A DNA stretch of 64,000 bases from Streptomyces sp. NBC_01775 (GTDB taxonomy: Bacteria; Actinomycetota; Actinomycetes; Streptomycetales; Streptomycetaceae), in the NCBI RefSeq assembly GCF_035917675.1, contig NZ_CP109104.1:7192001-7256000 (forward strand), written 5' to 3'. Positions 9,410 through 17,528 of this stretch are shown piece after piece. The notes beneath the pieces are model-generated. The model saw only the letters and a list, made by a program, of their open reading frames with translations, made no database searches and had not been told where the DNA came from. The position numbers were made by a program, and so were the translations under genes. Numbering within the stretch: position 1 is the stretch's first letter; each line of letters starts with the position of its first letter.

Positions 9410-10900
9410 TCAGGGCAGGACGAACGGGAAGCCGTGGGTCTCCAGCTCCTGCGCGGAGCCGGTGACGGCGGCCGTCAGCTCGTCGATGTCGGCCTCGGAG
9501 TGCGCGTCGCCGAGGTAGATCATCGGCATGCTCAGCGTGAAGACACCCCTGCGCCGCAGCAGCAGGGTCAGCAGGAACGAGCCGAGCGCGTTCACGGCGG
9601 AGGCGAACTCGCGGTAGTCGGCGTAGCTCTCCTCGGCCACGAAGCCGAACGTGCCGCAGTACTCGCCGAAGCCCAGCAGCCGCAGGGGAATGCCGGTGCG
9701 CTCCCGGAACCCGGCCAGCGCGCCCTGGAGCCGGCCGGCCTTGGCGTTGATCCGCTCGTAGAAGGCGGGCCCCGCCTCCTTCAGCAGCCGCAGCGAGGAG
9801 AGCGAGGCCGCCAGCGCCAGGTGGTTGCCCGAGTGGGTGTTGACCAGGAAGGTCTTGGTGCCGATGTCGCCCGCCGACAGGCCCGAGGTGCGCATGATGT
9901 CCAGCAGCTCGGCCCGGCCGCCCAGCACGGCCAGCGAGAGGCCGAGCCCGGAGGTCACCTTGCCGTAGGCGATCAGGTCGGCGTGCAGCCCGAAGCGCGC
10001 GGCTGCCCCGCCGGGCCCGAAGCGGAAGCCGGTCAGCACCTCGTCCAGCACGAACGGCACGTTCAGGGTGCGGCAGCGCTCGGAGACCTCGCGCAGCTCG
10101 GGGATGGTGTGCTCGGTGTACGGGAACGACTGGCAGGCCGGGTCGGCGATCACGCACGCCAGCTCGTGCCGGTGCCGCTCGATCAGGGCGAGCGCGGTCG
10201 GCGCGTGGTGGGGCAGCACCAGGACGTCGGCGGGGGCGGCCCCCGCGAAGGCGGAGGCGGGCCGCACGCTGCCGTCGTCCCGCACGGCGGGGAAGGGCGC
10301 CAGGCCGGGGGTGCCGTGCGCCAGGAACGAGGTGTTGTGCGCGGCGACATCGTGGACGCCGTGCCAGCAGCCCTCGAACTTGGCCACCAGTTGCCTGCCG
10401 GTGTGCGCCCTGGCCAGCCGGATCGCGGCGCCCGTGGCGTCGGTGCCGGAGTTGAGGAAGGCGAACTTCTCACAGTGCGGCAGGAACTCGCCCAGCAGCT
10501 CGGCCAGTTCGGTCTCGACCCGGTTGAGGTAGCCGTTGCCGGTGTTGCCGCTGGTCAGCTCCTCGCGTACGGCGTCCAGTACGGGCCGCGGGTTGTGCCC
10601 GAAGAGGGACTGGCCGCCGAAGCCCACGTGCATGTCCAGGTAGGTGTTGCCGTCGACGTCGGTGATGCGGCTGCCTTCGGCGCGCACCACGGCGGGCGGG
10701 AACTGGGGTGCGTGGAAGGGCAGGAAGGCGTGGCTGGAGGAGGCCAGCGCCCCCGCGCGCCCCGCCAGCTCCGCCGAGCCGCGCTGCCGCTCGGCCAGCT
10801 CGGTGAGCAGCTCGCCCACCCACGGCTGGGACAGCAGCTCGGTCGCGAGGTCGGCGGCGCTTTCGGCGGTCTTGGACCGGGGAATCTCGGAAGTCGTCAT
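9410..10900 (-). CDS. Class-III PLP aminotransferase (glutamate-1-semialdehyde aminotransferase-like), copy 1
   Basis: A 496-residue fold-type I aminotransferase with the FLNSGTDATGAAIRLAR phosphate-binding region, the VPFVLDEV motif (Asp286, pyridine nitrogen) and the probable Schiff-base lysine K314 in AYGKVTSG. It is clearly paralogous to the gene immediately upstream (10974-12446), with similarity over the full length. Relatives include aminotransferase domains of lipopeptide synthetases that aminate carrier-bound beta-keto chains. One local difference: where copy 2 keeps a glutamate (LGEAVSSSYPY), this copy reads IADPACQSFPY. It may therefore use another donor or have diverged in role. 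Confidence 0.88.
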   Translation of the reverse strand: MTTSEIPRSKTAESAADLATELLSQPWVGELLTELAERQRGSAELAGRAGALASSSHAFLPFHAPQFPPAVVRAEGSRITDVDGNTYLDMHVGFGGQSLFGHNPRPVLDAVREELTSGNTGNGYLNRVETELAELLGEFLPHCEKFAFLNSGTDATGAAIRLARAHTGRQLVAKFEGCWHGVHDVAAHNTSFLAHGTPGLAPFPAVRDDGSVRPASAFAGAAPADVLVLPHHAPTALALIERHRHELACVIADPACQSFPYTEHTIPELREVSERCRTLNVPFVLDEVLTGFRFGPGGAAARFGLHADLIAYGKVTSGLGLSLAVLGGRAELLDIMRTSGLSAGDIGTKTFLVNTHSGNHLALAASLSSLRLLKEAGPAFYERINAKAGRLQGALAGFRERTGIPLRLLGFGEYCGTFGFVAEESYADYREFASAVNALGSFLLTLLLRRRGVFTLSMPMIYLGDAHSEADIDELTAAVTGSAQELETHGFPFVLP

Positions 10901-10973
10901 AGGAAGGTCCGTCCACTCTCGAAAGGACAACAGGCGGCCCGGCGCCCGGACGGAGTGCCCGGACGCGGCGCGC

Positions 10974-12446
10974 TCAGGGCAGTACGAACGGGAAGTCGTG
11001 CTTGGCCAGCTCCCGCGCCGAGTCGATGACGGCGCCGGAGATCTCGTCGATGTCCGCGTCGCTGTGCACGTCGCCGGTGAACAGCATCGGCAGGCTCAGC
11101 GTGTAGACGCCGCGGCGGCGCAGCATCAGCGTCAGCAGGAACAGCCCGATCGGGTTGACCGCCTCGGCGAAGGCGCGGTAGTCGTCGTAGGACTCCTCGG
11201 CGGTGAAGCCGAACGAGCCGATGAAGTCGCCGAAGCCCAGCAGCCGCAGCGGGATCCCCGTCTCGGCGCGGAAGTCCGCAAGACGGGTGCGGATCAGCTC
11301 CACCTTGGCGCGGGTGCGCGCGTAGTACGCGTCGCCCTGCTCGTGCAGCAGGCTCAGCGAGGCGTAGGAGGCGGCCAGCGACAGGTGGTTGCCGGCGTGC
11401 GTGGTCTGTACGCACGTCTTGCGGCCCAGGTCGGTCAGCGCCAGGCCCGAGGTCGTCATGTGCTCCAGCAGCTCGGCCCGGCCGCCCAGCACCGACAGCG
11501 GCAGCCCGAGCCCGGTGACGACCTTGCCGTAGCAGTACAGGTCGGCGGGGATGCCGAAGTACCCGGCGGCGCCGGAGGGCCCGTAGCGGAAGCCGGTCAG
11601 CACCTCGTCCAGCACGAACGGCACGCGCAGCGCCTTGCAGCGCTCGGCGACCTGCCGGATCAGCGGCACGGTGTGCTCGGCGTAGGGGTACGAGGAGGAG
11701 ACCGCCTCGCCCAGCACGCACGCCAGGTCCTCGCGGTGCCGTTCGATCAGCGCGAGCGCGGCCTCGGCGTCGTTGGGCAGGATCAGCAGCTCGGACGGGG
11801 GCGCGGGCGCCACCCCGGTCAGCGCGGGCAGCGGCGCCACCCCGTGCTCGCCGATCTCGGGGAAGGGCTCCACCGGGTGGCCGTGGTACCAGAAGGCCGT
11901 GTTGTGCGCGGCGATGTCGTGCACGCCGTGCAGCGAGCCCTCGAACTTGGCGACCATGCGGCGGCCCGTGTGGGCGCGGGTGAGCCGGATCGCGGCGGCC
12001 GTGGCGTCGGTGCCGGAGTTGAGGAAGGCGAACCGCTCGCAGTGCGGCACGAACTCGCCCAGCAGGGTGGCCAGGCGCTGCTCGACGGGGTGCAGATAGC
12101 CGTTGCCCGTCGAGCGCCCCAGCAGGTCGCGCACGGCCTCGACCACGCGGGGCGGGTTGTGCCCGAACAGCGCCTGGGCGCCGAAGCCCAGGTGGCTGTC
12201 CAGATAGGTGTTGCCGTCCACATCCGTGATCCTGCTGCCCCGCGCCTCCTCGGTGACCAGCGGGAACTGGGGTGCGTGGAAGGGCCAGAAGGCGTGCGAG
12301 GACACCGACTTCTCCCGCACCTGCCCGGAGACGGCGAGGGACTCCCGCTGCCGCTCGGACAGCTCGGTGAACAGGTCGGTCACCCACTGCTGGGTGAGCA
12401 GATCGGCGACCAGGTCCTGAATGCTGGGGGATTCACGTGTCGTCAT
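10974..12446 (-). CDS. Class-III PLP aminotransferase (glutamate-1-semialdehyde aminotransferase-like), copy 2
   Basis: A 490-residue paralogue of the next gene in the operon. Hallmarks are FLNSGTDATAAAIRL, FVLDEVLTGFRYGP and the probable PLP lysine K308 in CYGKVVTG. The shared sequence runs from the N-terminal helix (LLTQQWVTDL versus LLSQPWVGEL) to the final FPFVLP, indicating tandem duplication followed by divergence. It follows the type III PKS, so a keto or aldehyde group made from that product or from the carrier-bound chain is the likely amine acceptor. Two successive aminations, or a heterodimer, are both possible. ATG 12446 is the first start in frame. Confidence 0.88.
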   Translation of the reverse strand: MTTRESPSIQDLVADLLTQQWVTDLFTELSERQRESLAVSGQVREKSVSSHAFWPFHAPQFPLVTEEARGSRITDVDGNTYLDSHLGFGAQALFGHNPPRVVEAVRDLLGRSTGNGYLHPVEQRLATLLGEFVPHCERFAFLNSGTDATAAAIRLTRAHTGRRMVAKFEGSLHGVHDIAAHNTAFWYHGHPVEPFPEIGEHGVAPLPALTGVAPAPPSELLILPNDAEAALALIERHREDLACVLGEAVSSSYPYAEHTVPLIRQVAERCKALRVPFVLDEVLTGFRYGPSGAAGYFGIPADLYCYGKVVTGLGLPLSVLGGRAELLEHMTTSGLALTDLGRKTCVQTTHAGNHLSLAASYASLSLLHEQGDAYYARTRAKVELIRTRLADFRAETGIPLRLLGFGDFIGSFGFTAEESYDDYRAFAEAVNPIGLFLLTLMLRRRGVYTLSLPMLFTGDVHSDADIDEISGAVIDSARELAKHDFPFVLP

Positions 12447-12489
12447 CGGACACCGCTTTCGTCTGTTGCGGATACGAGGGGAGCCGCGC

Positions 12490-13566
12490 TCAGAACCTGA
12501 TCAGCGCGGACTCCATGGTCAGACCGGGGCCGAAGGCCATGAAGACGCCGTACTCGCCGGGCGCGGGGCGCAGGTCGCGCATCAGGTGGTCGAGGATCAG
12601 CAGCACGGTGGGGGAGGAGCAGTTGCCCCGCGAGCCGAGGACGTCCAGCGAGGGCCGCAGCACCTCGGCAGGCAGCCCCAGCCGCTCCCCGATGAAGTCG
12701 ATGATCTTCGGCCCGCCGGGGTGGATGCCCCAGTACGCGATGTCCTCGGTGCTCAGCCCGCGCGGCTCCAGCAGCCGCTGGACGAAGGGCCCGATGGTCT
12801 CCGACAGATACAGCGGCACATACGGCGACAGGGTCATCCGGAACGCGTCGTCCATCACCTTCCAGGTCATGGCCCGGAAGCTCTCCGGGTGCGTCTCGGT
12901 GTGCGTGCCCAGGATCAGGGGTCCGGAGGTGGCGGGCGGCTCGCCGGCGTCGGCGGCGGCCAGCAGCACGGTGGCCGCGGCGTCCCCGAACAGGCCGTGC
13001 ACGACGACCTGTTCCTTGGTCACCTCCGGCCGCAGATGGACGGAGCAGACCTCGGCGCAGGTGACCATGGCCAGCTCGTCCGGCCGGGCCGTCAGCGAGT
13101 CCAGCGCCACCTTGATGCCGTTGAAGGCGGCGTAGCAGCCCATGTGGCCGACGAAGGTGCGCCGCAGATCCTCGCGCAGCCCGAACTCCTTGGCCAGCAG
13201 CATCTCCGGGGTCGGGCCCGCGTAGCCGGTGCAGCTGACGAAGGTGTAGCTGCCCACATCCGCCGGGGCGACCGTACCGGCGGCCCCGTCGAACACGGCG
13301 GCGACCGAGTCCCGGCCCATCGCGAAGGCGTGCTCCTCCCAGGCGGCCATGCGCTCGCGCATGCTGGGGAACCCGTCCGCGTAGTTCTTGTGCGGCGGCC
13401 AGGCCATGTAGCGCTCGCGGACCTGGGTGTTGAGGAACAGGCTCTCGGCCTCGGGGACTTCCTTGTACAGCTCGCGGTAGAAGGCGTCGAACATCTCCTG
13501 CTGGCCGACCGGCTCGCCGACCGAGGCAGGGGCGAGGCCGACGATGCGCGCCGCCGTGGCCGTCAT
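12490..13566 (-). CDS. Type III polyketide synthase (chalcone synthase-like)
   Basis: A 358-residue homodimeric ketosynthase that extends an acyl starter with malonyl-CoA without its own carrier protein. The catalytic triad is visible: Cys144 in GHMGCYAAF, His282 in WGIHPGGPKIID and Asn315 in GNCSSPTV. The HPGGP and GNxSS motifs separate it from FabH-type KASIII. Its ATG overlaps the stop of the SRPBCC gene (ATGA). It sits with a UbiG-like methyltransferase, as in alkylresorcinol/alkylquinone operons. Unlike those, the operon also has a fatty acyl-AMP ligase, carrier protein and aminotransferases. Starter, chain length and cyclisation mode cannot be read from the sequence. Confidence 0.9.
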   Translation of the reverse strand: MTATAARIVGLAPASVGEPVGQQEMFDAFYRELYKEVPEAESLFLNTQVRERYMAWPPHKNYADGFPSMRERMAAWEEHAFAMGRDSVAAVFDGAAGTVAPADVGSYTFVSCTGYAGPTPEMLLAKEFGLREDLRRTFVGHMGCYAAFNGIKVALDSLTARPDELAMVTCAEVCSVHLRPEVTKEQVVVHGLFGDAAATVLLAAADAGEPPATSGPLILGTHTETHPESFRAMTWKVMDDAFRMTLSPYVPLYLSETIGPFVQRLLEPRGLSTEDIAYWGIHPGGPKIIDFIGERLGLPAEVLRPSLDVLGSRGNCSSPTVLLILDHLMRDLRPAPGEYGVFMAFGPGLTMESALIRF

Positions 13567-14057
13567 GACACTCCCGCTCTCTGCTGCTCCGCGGCTTCCT
13601 TGATCGCTTCCAGGAATCCCTCGGTGGCCTCGTCGGTCTCCTTCTGCGCGAACGGCTCGATGAGGACGACGACCACGGGCGCCACGTCCACCGACGCCTC
13701 GGTACGGGTCTCGATGCGCACCCGCTGCTCGCCCTCCCCGGCGCCGTCCTCGATGTGGAAGGTGCCCCAGGAGCGGAAGTTGTGTTCCCCGTGCGGCTCC
13801 CAGGTGATCGCGTCGGGGTCCGAGGTGTCGAAGCGTGCCTCGTACTCTGGGGTGAAGGTGACGGCACCGTTGGAGACGGTGGCCAGGCGGTAGTGGTAGA
13901 CCTCCTCGGCGGCCCCGCCGCCTTCGACACGCTCCAGCGACTCCACACCCGGCATCAGCCGGCCGCAGCCGGTCACATCGCCCAGCAGCGTGCGCAGCCG
14001 CTCCCTGCCGCAGCGCACGGTCACGCTCTTGTCGCTGGCTGATCGGACCCACGTCAT
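13563..14057 (-). CDS. SRPBCC-family protein (polyketide cyclase/aromatase-like)
   Basis: A 164-residue START/SRPBCC-fold protein. It begins MTWVRSASDKSVTV, has the central ITWEPHGEHNF region and ends in a long amphipathic helix. This fold makes a hydrophobic cavity used by aromatases/cyclases, lipid-transfer proteins and CoQ-binding proteins. Start and stop overlap the flanking methyltransferase and type III PKS genes by ATGA. Placement directly before the PKS in the transcript suggests it shapes or holds the poly-beta-keto product. Lipid or quinone carriage is the main alternative. Confidence 0.75.
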   Translation of the reverse strand: MTWVRSASDKSVTVRCGRERLRTLLGDVTGCGRLMPGVESLERVEGGGAAEEVYHYRLATVSNGAVTFTPEYEARFDTSDPDAITWEPHGEHNFRSWGTFHIEDGAGEGEQRVRIETRTEASVDVAPVVVVLIEPFAQKETDEATEGFLEAIKEAAEQQRAGVS

Positions 14058-14896
14058 GGCTGTGCCCTCCTGGGCTTGTCGGTGCTGGTGGCGGCGGATC
14101 CGGAGCCGGCCGGGCCGGACTTCACCGCGTGGCCGATGTAGCTGACCGCCGTCGAGGAGGTCGGCCCGAACTCGCCCAGCGGGCGACGGCGCGCGATCGC
14201 GGCCAGCAGCCGGTGGCGGGGCGCCGTGGGGGCCAGGCCGCGCGGCCTGGCCGGCGTCAGCCCGTGCCGCGCGAGGACGGCGTGCAGTTCGCGGGGGCGG
14301 ATGAACATCCGCCAGTTGTGGGTGCCCGGATGGATGATCTTCAACAGCCGTTCCAGCACGAGGATGGCCATCAGATAGCTGGCGGCCGTGCGGTTGATGG
14401 TGTCGAAGACCAGCACCCCGCCCGGACGCAGCACCCGGGCGCACTCGGCGACGGCGCCGGGCAGGTCGTGCAGATGCTCCAGCACGTCCGAGAGCAGCAC
14501 CGCGTCCAGGCTGCCGTCCTCGGCGGGCAGCTCGTAGGCCGAGCCCACCCGGTAGGTCACCTCGACGCCGGTGGTCCGCGCGTGGGCGCGCGCGGTCTCC
14601 ACGGAGCCCTCGGACAGGTCGAGTCCGGTCACGGTGTAGCCCAGTTCGGCCAGCCGCTCGCTCATCAGCCCGCCGCCGCAGCCGATGTCCAGGACGCGGA
14701 CGGCGGACCTGTCCTCGCCCAGGCGGGCGCGCACGGTGGTGTCGAAGTACCGCACCCGCGCCGGGTTCATGTCGTGCAGCGCCCGCAGCGGACCCTCCGG
14801 GTCCCACCACGAGTCGCCGATCTCGGAGTAGTAGTCGTTGTCGATCGCCGCCGAGGACGGGTCCAGGGCGCTCAGATGCCTGCCGGTCGCGGCCAT
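14054..14896 (-). CDS. UbiG-type SAM-dependent methyltransferase
   Basis: A 280-residue class I methyltransferase resembling UbiG, which O-methylates polyprenyl-dihydroxybenzoates. The N-terminal block DNDYYSEIGDSWWDPEGPL and motif I VLDIGCGGGLMSE are characteristic, with ADVLEHL-like (LLSDVLEHLHDLPG) and PGGVLVFDT motifs further on. The ATG overlaps the preceding stop (TGATG). The likely substrate is a phenolic product of the co-transcribed type III PKS. The hydrophobic stretch near residues 180-200 is shared with UbiG relatives. Confidence 0.88.
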   Translation of the reverse strand: MAATGRHLSALDPSSAAIDNDYYSEIGDSWWDPEGPLRALHDMNPARVRYFDTTVRARLGEDRSAVRVLDIGCGGGLMSERLAELGYTVTGLDLSEGSVETARAHARTTGVEVTYRVGSAYELPAEDGSLDAVLLSDVLEHLHDLPGAVAECARVLRPGGVLVFDTINRTAASYLMAILVLERLLKIIHPGTHNWRMFIRPRELHAVLARHGLTPARPRGLAPTAPRHRLLAAIARRRPLGEFGPTSSTAVSYIGHAVKSGPAGSGSAATSTDKPRRAQP

Positions 14897-15750
14897 CACA
14901 GCCACCTCGGCGTCTCGGCCGGGTCGATCCCGAACGCGGCCTTGCCGATCAGCTCGGCCGCGGTGTCGGCGTCGTAGGCGTCGTGCGCGCCGGGGGAATC
15001 CGCGCGGGTACGGGGCCCGGTCTTCAGATCCTGCCAGATCCGGGCGATGCTCCGCTCCGCCTCGCCGCCGTGCCCGCGCACCCGCTCGTACGCGGCGGAG
15101 ACGACCTGCTCGGCGGCGGCAGCGGCCTGCACCCGGGGTACGGAGCTGTCGGCCCGGGTGGTGTGCTGCCCGCCCTCGTCCTCGGCCCGCGCGCAGTGCT
15201 CCAGCAGCGCGGTGGTCGCGGCGAGCGCCGCGCGCATCCTGGCGACGGCGAACTGGGTGCCGGGCAGCAGCGCCGGCGGCGGAGTGTCTTGTTCCGCTCC
15301 GGTCGAGCGCTCCTTGAGGTCGGCGACGGCCAGTGCGTAGGCGCGCTCGGCCAGCCCGAGCAGCACCGCGGCCTCGGCGTGATCGCCCAGGCGCGCGGCC
15401 CTCCCGCTGACGCCGCCCACGCCGTTGCCGTGCTCACCCGTCGAGGCGAGGCGGGCCGCCAGCGCGAAGGCCGTCGGCCCGCACCCGCCCGCCACGATCC
15501 GCAGCAGCGCGCAGGTGCGCACCAGGGTGCCGGTGGTAAGGCCCAGGTCCGGGCCGAGCGCGGCGGTCAGCTCGGCGAGGTTCTCGGTGATCCGCGCGCT
15601 GTCGGCCTCGCGTCCGCCACCGCCGGTGCGGTCGTGCTCGCCCGCGTCGGTGCGGCGCTTGCCGAAGGTGGCCGCGAGCTGCGCCGCCTCCTCGGTGCGC
15701 CGGGTCCAGGGCTCGGTCCCGGTCGCTTCGGCGGCTTCGGCGTTGCTCAT
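14896..15750 (-). CDS. Half-size acyl-CoA dehydrogenase-like protein (helical C-terminal domain only)
   Basis: A 284-residue, Ala/Arg-rich, mainly helical protein aligning in character with the C-terminal four-helix region of acyl-CoA dehydrogenases. It lacks the N-terminal helical and beta-barrel FAD domains. It lies directly after a full-length dehydrogenase, so it may be the second subunit of a heteromeric dehydrogenase or a degenerate relative with a structural role. The ATG at 15750 has AGGAAGGG about 10 nt upstream. A GTG at 15783, overlapping the preceding stop (GTGA), would add 11 residues and fits the coupling seen elsewhere in the operon. Family assignment is tentative. Confidence 0.6.
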   Translation of the reverse strand: MSNAEAAEATGTEPWTRRTEEAAQLAATFGKRRTDAGEHDRTGGGGREADSARITENLAELTAALGPDLGLTTGTLVRTCALLRIVAGGCGPTAFALAARLASTGEHGNGVGGVSGRAARLGDHAEAAVLLGLAERAYALAVADLKERSTGAEQDTPPPALLPGTQFAVARMRAALAATTALLEHCARAEDEGGQHTTRADSSVPRVQAAAAAEQVVSAAYERVRGHGGEAERSIARIWQDLKTGPRTRADSPGAHDAYDADTAAELIGKAAFGIDPAETPRWL

Positions 15751-15779
15751 CCCCACTGGTCCCTTCCTCACGGTCGCGG

Positions 15780-16982
15780 TCACGGCGCCGCCCCCGCCCA
15801 CCGGGGCTCGGCGAACAGCGGTACGTCCAGGGCCTGTTTGCCGGCCCACTCCAGGACGACATCGGAGGCGGGCGGCACCAGCAGCCCGGCGACCACGTCC
15901 CGGTACATGCGCTGGAGCGGATCGGCCGAGGCCAGCCCGGAGCCGCCCTGCACCTGCATGGCCAAGGTCACCACCTCGTGCGCGAGGCGGGTGACGGTGA
16001 ACTTCATGACGCTCATGTCGATGTAGTGGCCCAGCGGGTCGGCGGTCTCGTGGTCGGCGTGGATCGCCGCCTCCAGATACGCCTCGGCCGTCGCCAGCTT
16101 GGTGGCCATCTCCGCCACCTTGAACTGGATGCCCGGCAGATGGGCGTTGGGCTTGCCGATGACGCTGATGACCCGCTTGCGCTGGGTGGCGACCACGTGC
16201 TCCAGCGCGCCGCGCGCGATGCCGACGAAGCAGGAGGCGAAGCTGCACCAGGCCCAGTGCACCCCGTTCATGAACAGCAGTGGCAAGGTGCCCCGTTCGC
16301 CGATCGACCACTTCTCCTCGACGAACAGGTCCTCCAGGGCCAGCGAGTGGCTGCCGGTGGCGCGCATGCCCGCCGCGTCCCACTCGGCCGTGACCCGCAC
16401 GCCGCGCTCGGGTTTGGGGATCAGGAAGGCCATGGGCTGCGGCAGCCCCCGGTCGTCGGTGGTGGCCGCGGAGAGGAACAGATGGGTGGCGCCGGGGAAC
16501 CCGGTGAAGAAGCCCTTGCGCCCGTTGAGGACGTAACCGCCCTCCACCGGCTCGGCCTTGGTGGTCGGATGCCACCAGTTGCCGCCCACGCCCGGCTCGC
16601 TGAAACCCCCGGCGATCACGGCGCCCTCGGCGACCTGGCGGCAGGCGCGCTCGGCGCTCTCGCCGCCCAGGTTGGCGATCATCGCGAGGCCGTGGACGTG
16701 CATGTTCACCGAGAACGCCGTCGAGGCGCAGCCCGCCGCCAGCACGCGCTGCGACCGGCACAGCTCGGCCAGGCTCGCGCCGGCGCCGCCGTACTCCTCG
16801 GGCACGGTCATGGCGGTGTATCCGCTGGAGACCAGCTCGGCGAGGTTCTCGTGCGGGAAGCTGGAGTCGGCGTCGTGCGCGGCGGCGCGCTCGGCGAACC
16901 GGGGCGCCAGCTCCCGGGCCAGCGCTACGTAGTCGGTGGGACCGGTACGGCCGCCGGTGCGGCCCGCTCCGCCGCTAGACAT
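15780..16982 (-). CDS. Acyl-CoA/acyl-ACP dehydrogenase
   Basis: A 400-residue flavoprotein of the acyl-CoA dehydrogenase family. It has an N-terminal helical domain, the central FAD loop with NWWHPTTKA and GMRATGSHSLAL, and a C-terminal helical bundle with VQGGSGLASADPLQRMYRD. Such enzymes introduce a 2,3-double bond into acyl thioesters; carrier-protein-specific members occur in natural-product clusters. It follows the acyl carrier protein gene with an 8-nt overlap, so acyl-ACP loaded by the fatty acyl-AMP ligase is the probable substrate. The oxidised chain could then be aminated or condensed. Confidence 0.88.
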   Translation of the reverse strand: MSSGGAGRTGGRTGPTDYVALARELAPRFAERAAAHDADSSFPHENLAELVSSGYTAMTVPEEYGGAGASLAELCRSQRVLAAGCASTAFSVNMHVHGLAMIANLGGESAERACRQVAEGAVIAGGFSEPGVGGNWWHPTTKAEPVEGGYVLNGRKGFFTGFPGATHLFLSAATTDDRGLPQPMAFLIPKPERGVRVTAEWDAAGMRATGSHSLALEDLFVEEKWSIGERGTLPLLFMNGVHWAWCSFASCFVGIARGALEHVVATQRKRVISVIGKPNAHLPGIQFKVAEMATKLATAEAYLEAAIHADHETADPLGHYIDMSVMKFTVTRLAHEVVTLAMQVQGGSGLASADPLQRMYRDVVAGLLVPPASDVVLEWAGKQALDVPLFAEPRWAGAAP

Positions 16983-17286
16983 ACGGAACCCGGCCCGGCA
17001 GCGCCGCGGGCTCGGAGGCGGCCAGCGACTCGGCCATCGAGCCGACGCTGTCCGACTCGGACGCGAAGGTCTGATCGAGCCAGTGCATCAGGTCGAAGTC
17101 CGGGTATGCCTCCCGGATCCTGCGCCCCAAAGCCTCCAGGTTCATCGAGTCGAAGCCGAGGTCCTCGGTCAGCGAGGACTCGGGCGCGATCTCCTCCATC
17201 CGGAGGCTCGGCTTGACCGCGACCAGATGGACGGCCAGGGCACGCATGTGGTCGGTAACGAAAGCTCCATCGAGCACGTCGATCAT
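16975..17286 (-). CDS. Acyl carrier protein
   Basis: A 103-residue carrier protein with the phosphopantetheine attachment serine in DLGFDSMNLEALG, preceded by a typical acidic helix and followed by the recognition helix. The extra C-terminal 25 residues (AESLAASEPAALPGRVPYV) are Ala/Pro rich. It is the first gene of the ten-gene minus-strand operon, so it should hold the chain activated by the acyl-AMP ligase. The start ATG follows a long GC-rich leader with a strong imperfect hairpin. It is clearly different from fatty-acid synthase ACPs in length. Confidence 0.9.
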   Translation of the reverse strand: MIDVLDGAFVTDHMRALAVHLVAVKPSLRMEEIAPESSLTEDLGFDSMNLEALGRRIREAYPDFDLMHWLDQTFASESDSVGSMAESLAASEPAALPGRVPYV

Positions 17287-17300
17287 CTCCCGGTCTGAGG

Positions 17301-17352
17301 ACGGTCCCGCCCCTCCTCCCGGGAGTCCCGGGGGAGGGGGCAGGCGGACCGT
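17301..17352 (-). promoter_or_regulatory. Imperfect hairpin in the leader of the ACP operon
   Basis: Facing arms ACGGTCC...GGGA and TCCC...GGACCGT can form a long imperfect stem just upstream of the acyl carrier protein start. It could slow transcription or mask the ribosome site. No known riboswitch class is recognised, so its role is only suggested. Confidence 0.35.
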
Positions 17353-17463
17353 GCCAGGAGAATGCCGACCCGGACTCGCAGCAGGCTTTAGGCCGTGTCC
17401 GGCGGCCGGACCGGGGCCGGCAGCGCCGGGGGCGACCGGGGCCACCCCGTTCGCCCCCATCTC

Positions 17464-17520
17464 CCCGGACACGACCGGAGCCCCCGCCCGGTCAAGGCGG
17501 GGGCTCCGGTCGTGTCCGGG
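17464..17520. terminator. Strong hairpin terminator with 25-bp perfect arms
   Basis: Arms of 25 bp match perfectly around the loop CGGTCAA. It lies just after the DHA2 exporter stop (minus strand) and before the acyl carrier protein operon. The exporter transcript should therefore end here, and the operon promoter should lie between 17287 and 17463. Confidence 0.9.
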
Positions 17521-17528
17521 CACATGGC

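Noticed and set aside
12490..13566. Possibility that the type III PKS is a FabH-like KASIII.
   Set aside because: The HPGGPKIID and GNCSSPT motifs and the position of Cys144 fit the chalcone synthase family rather than FabH.
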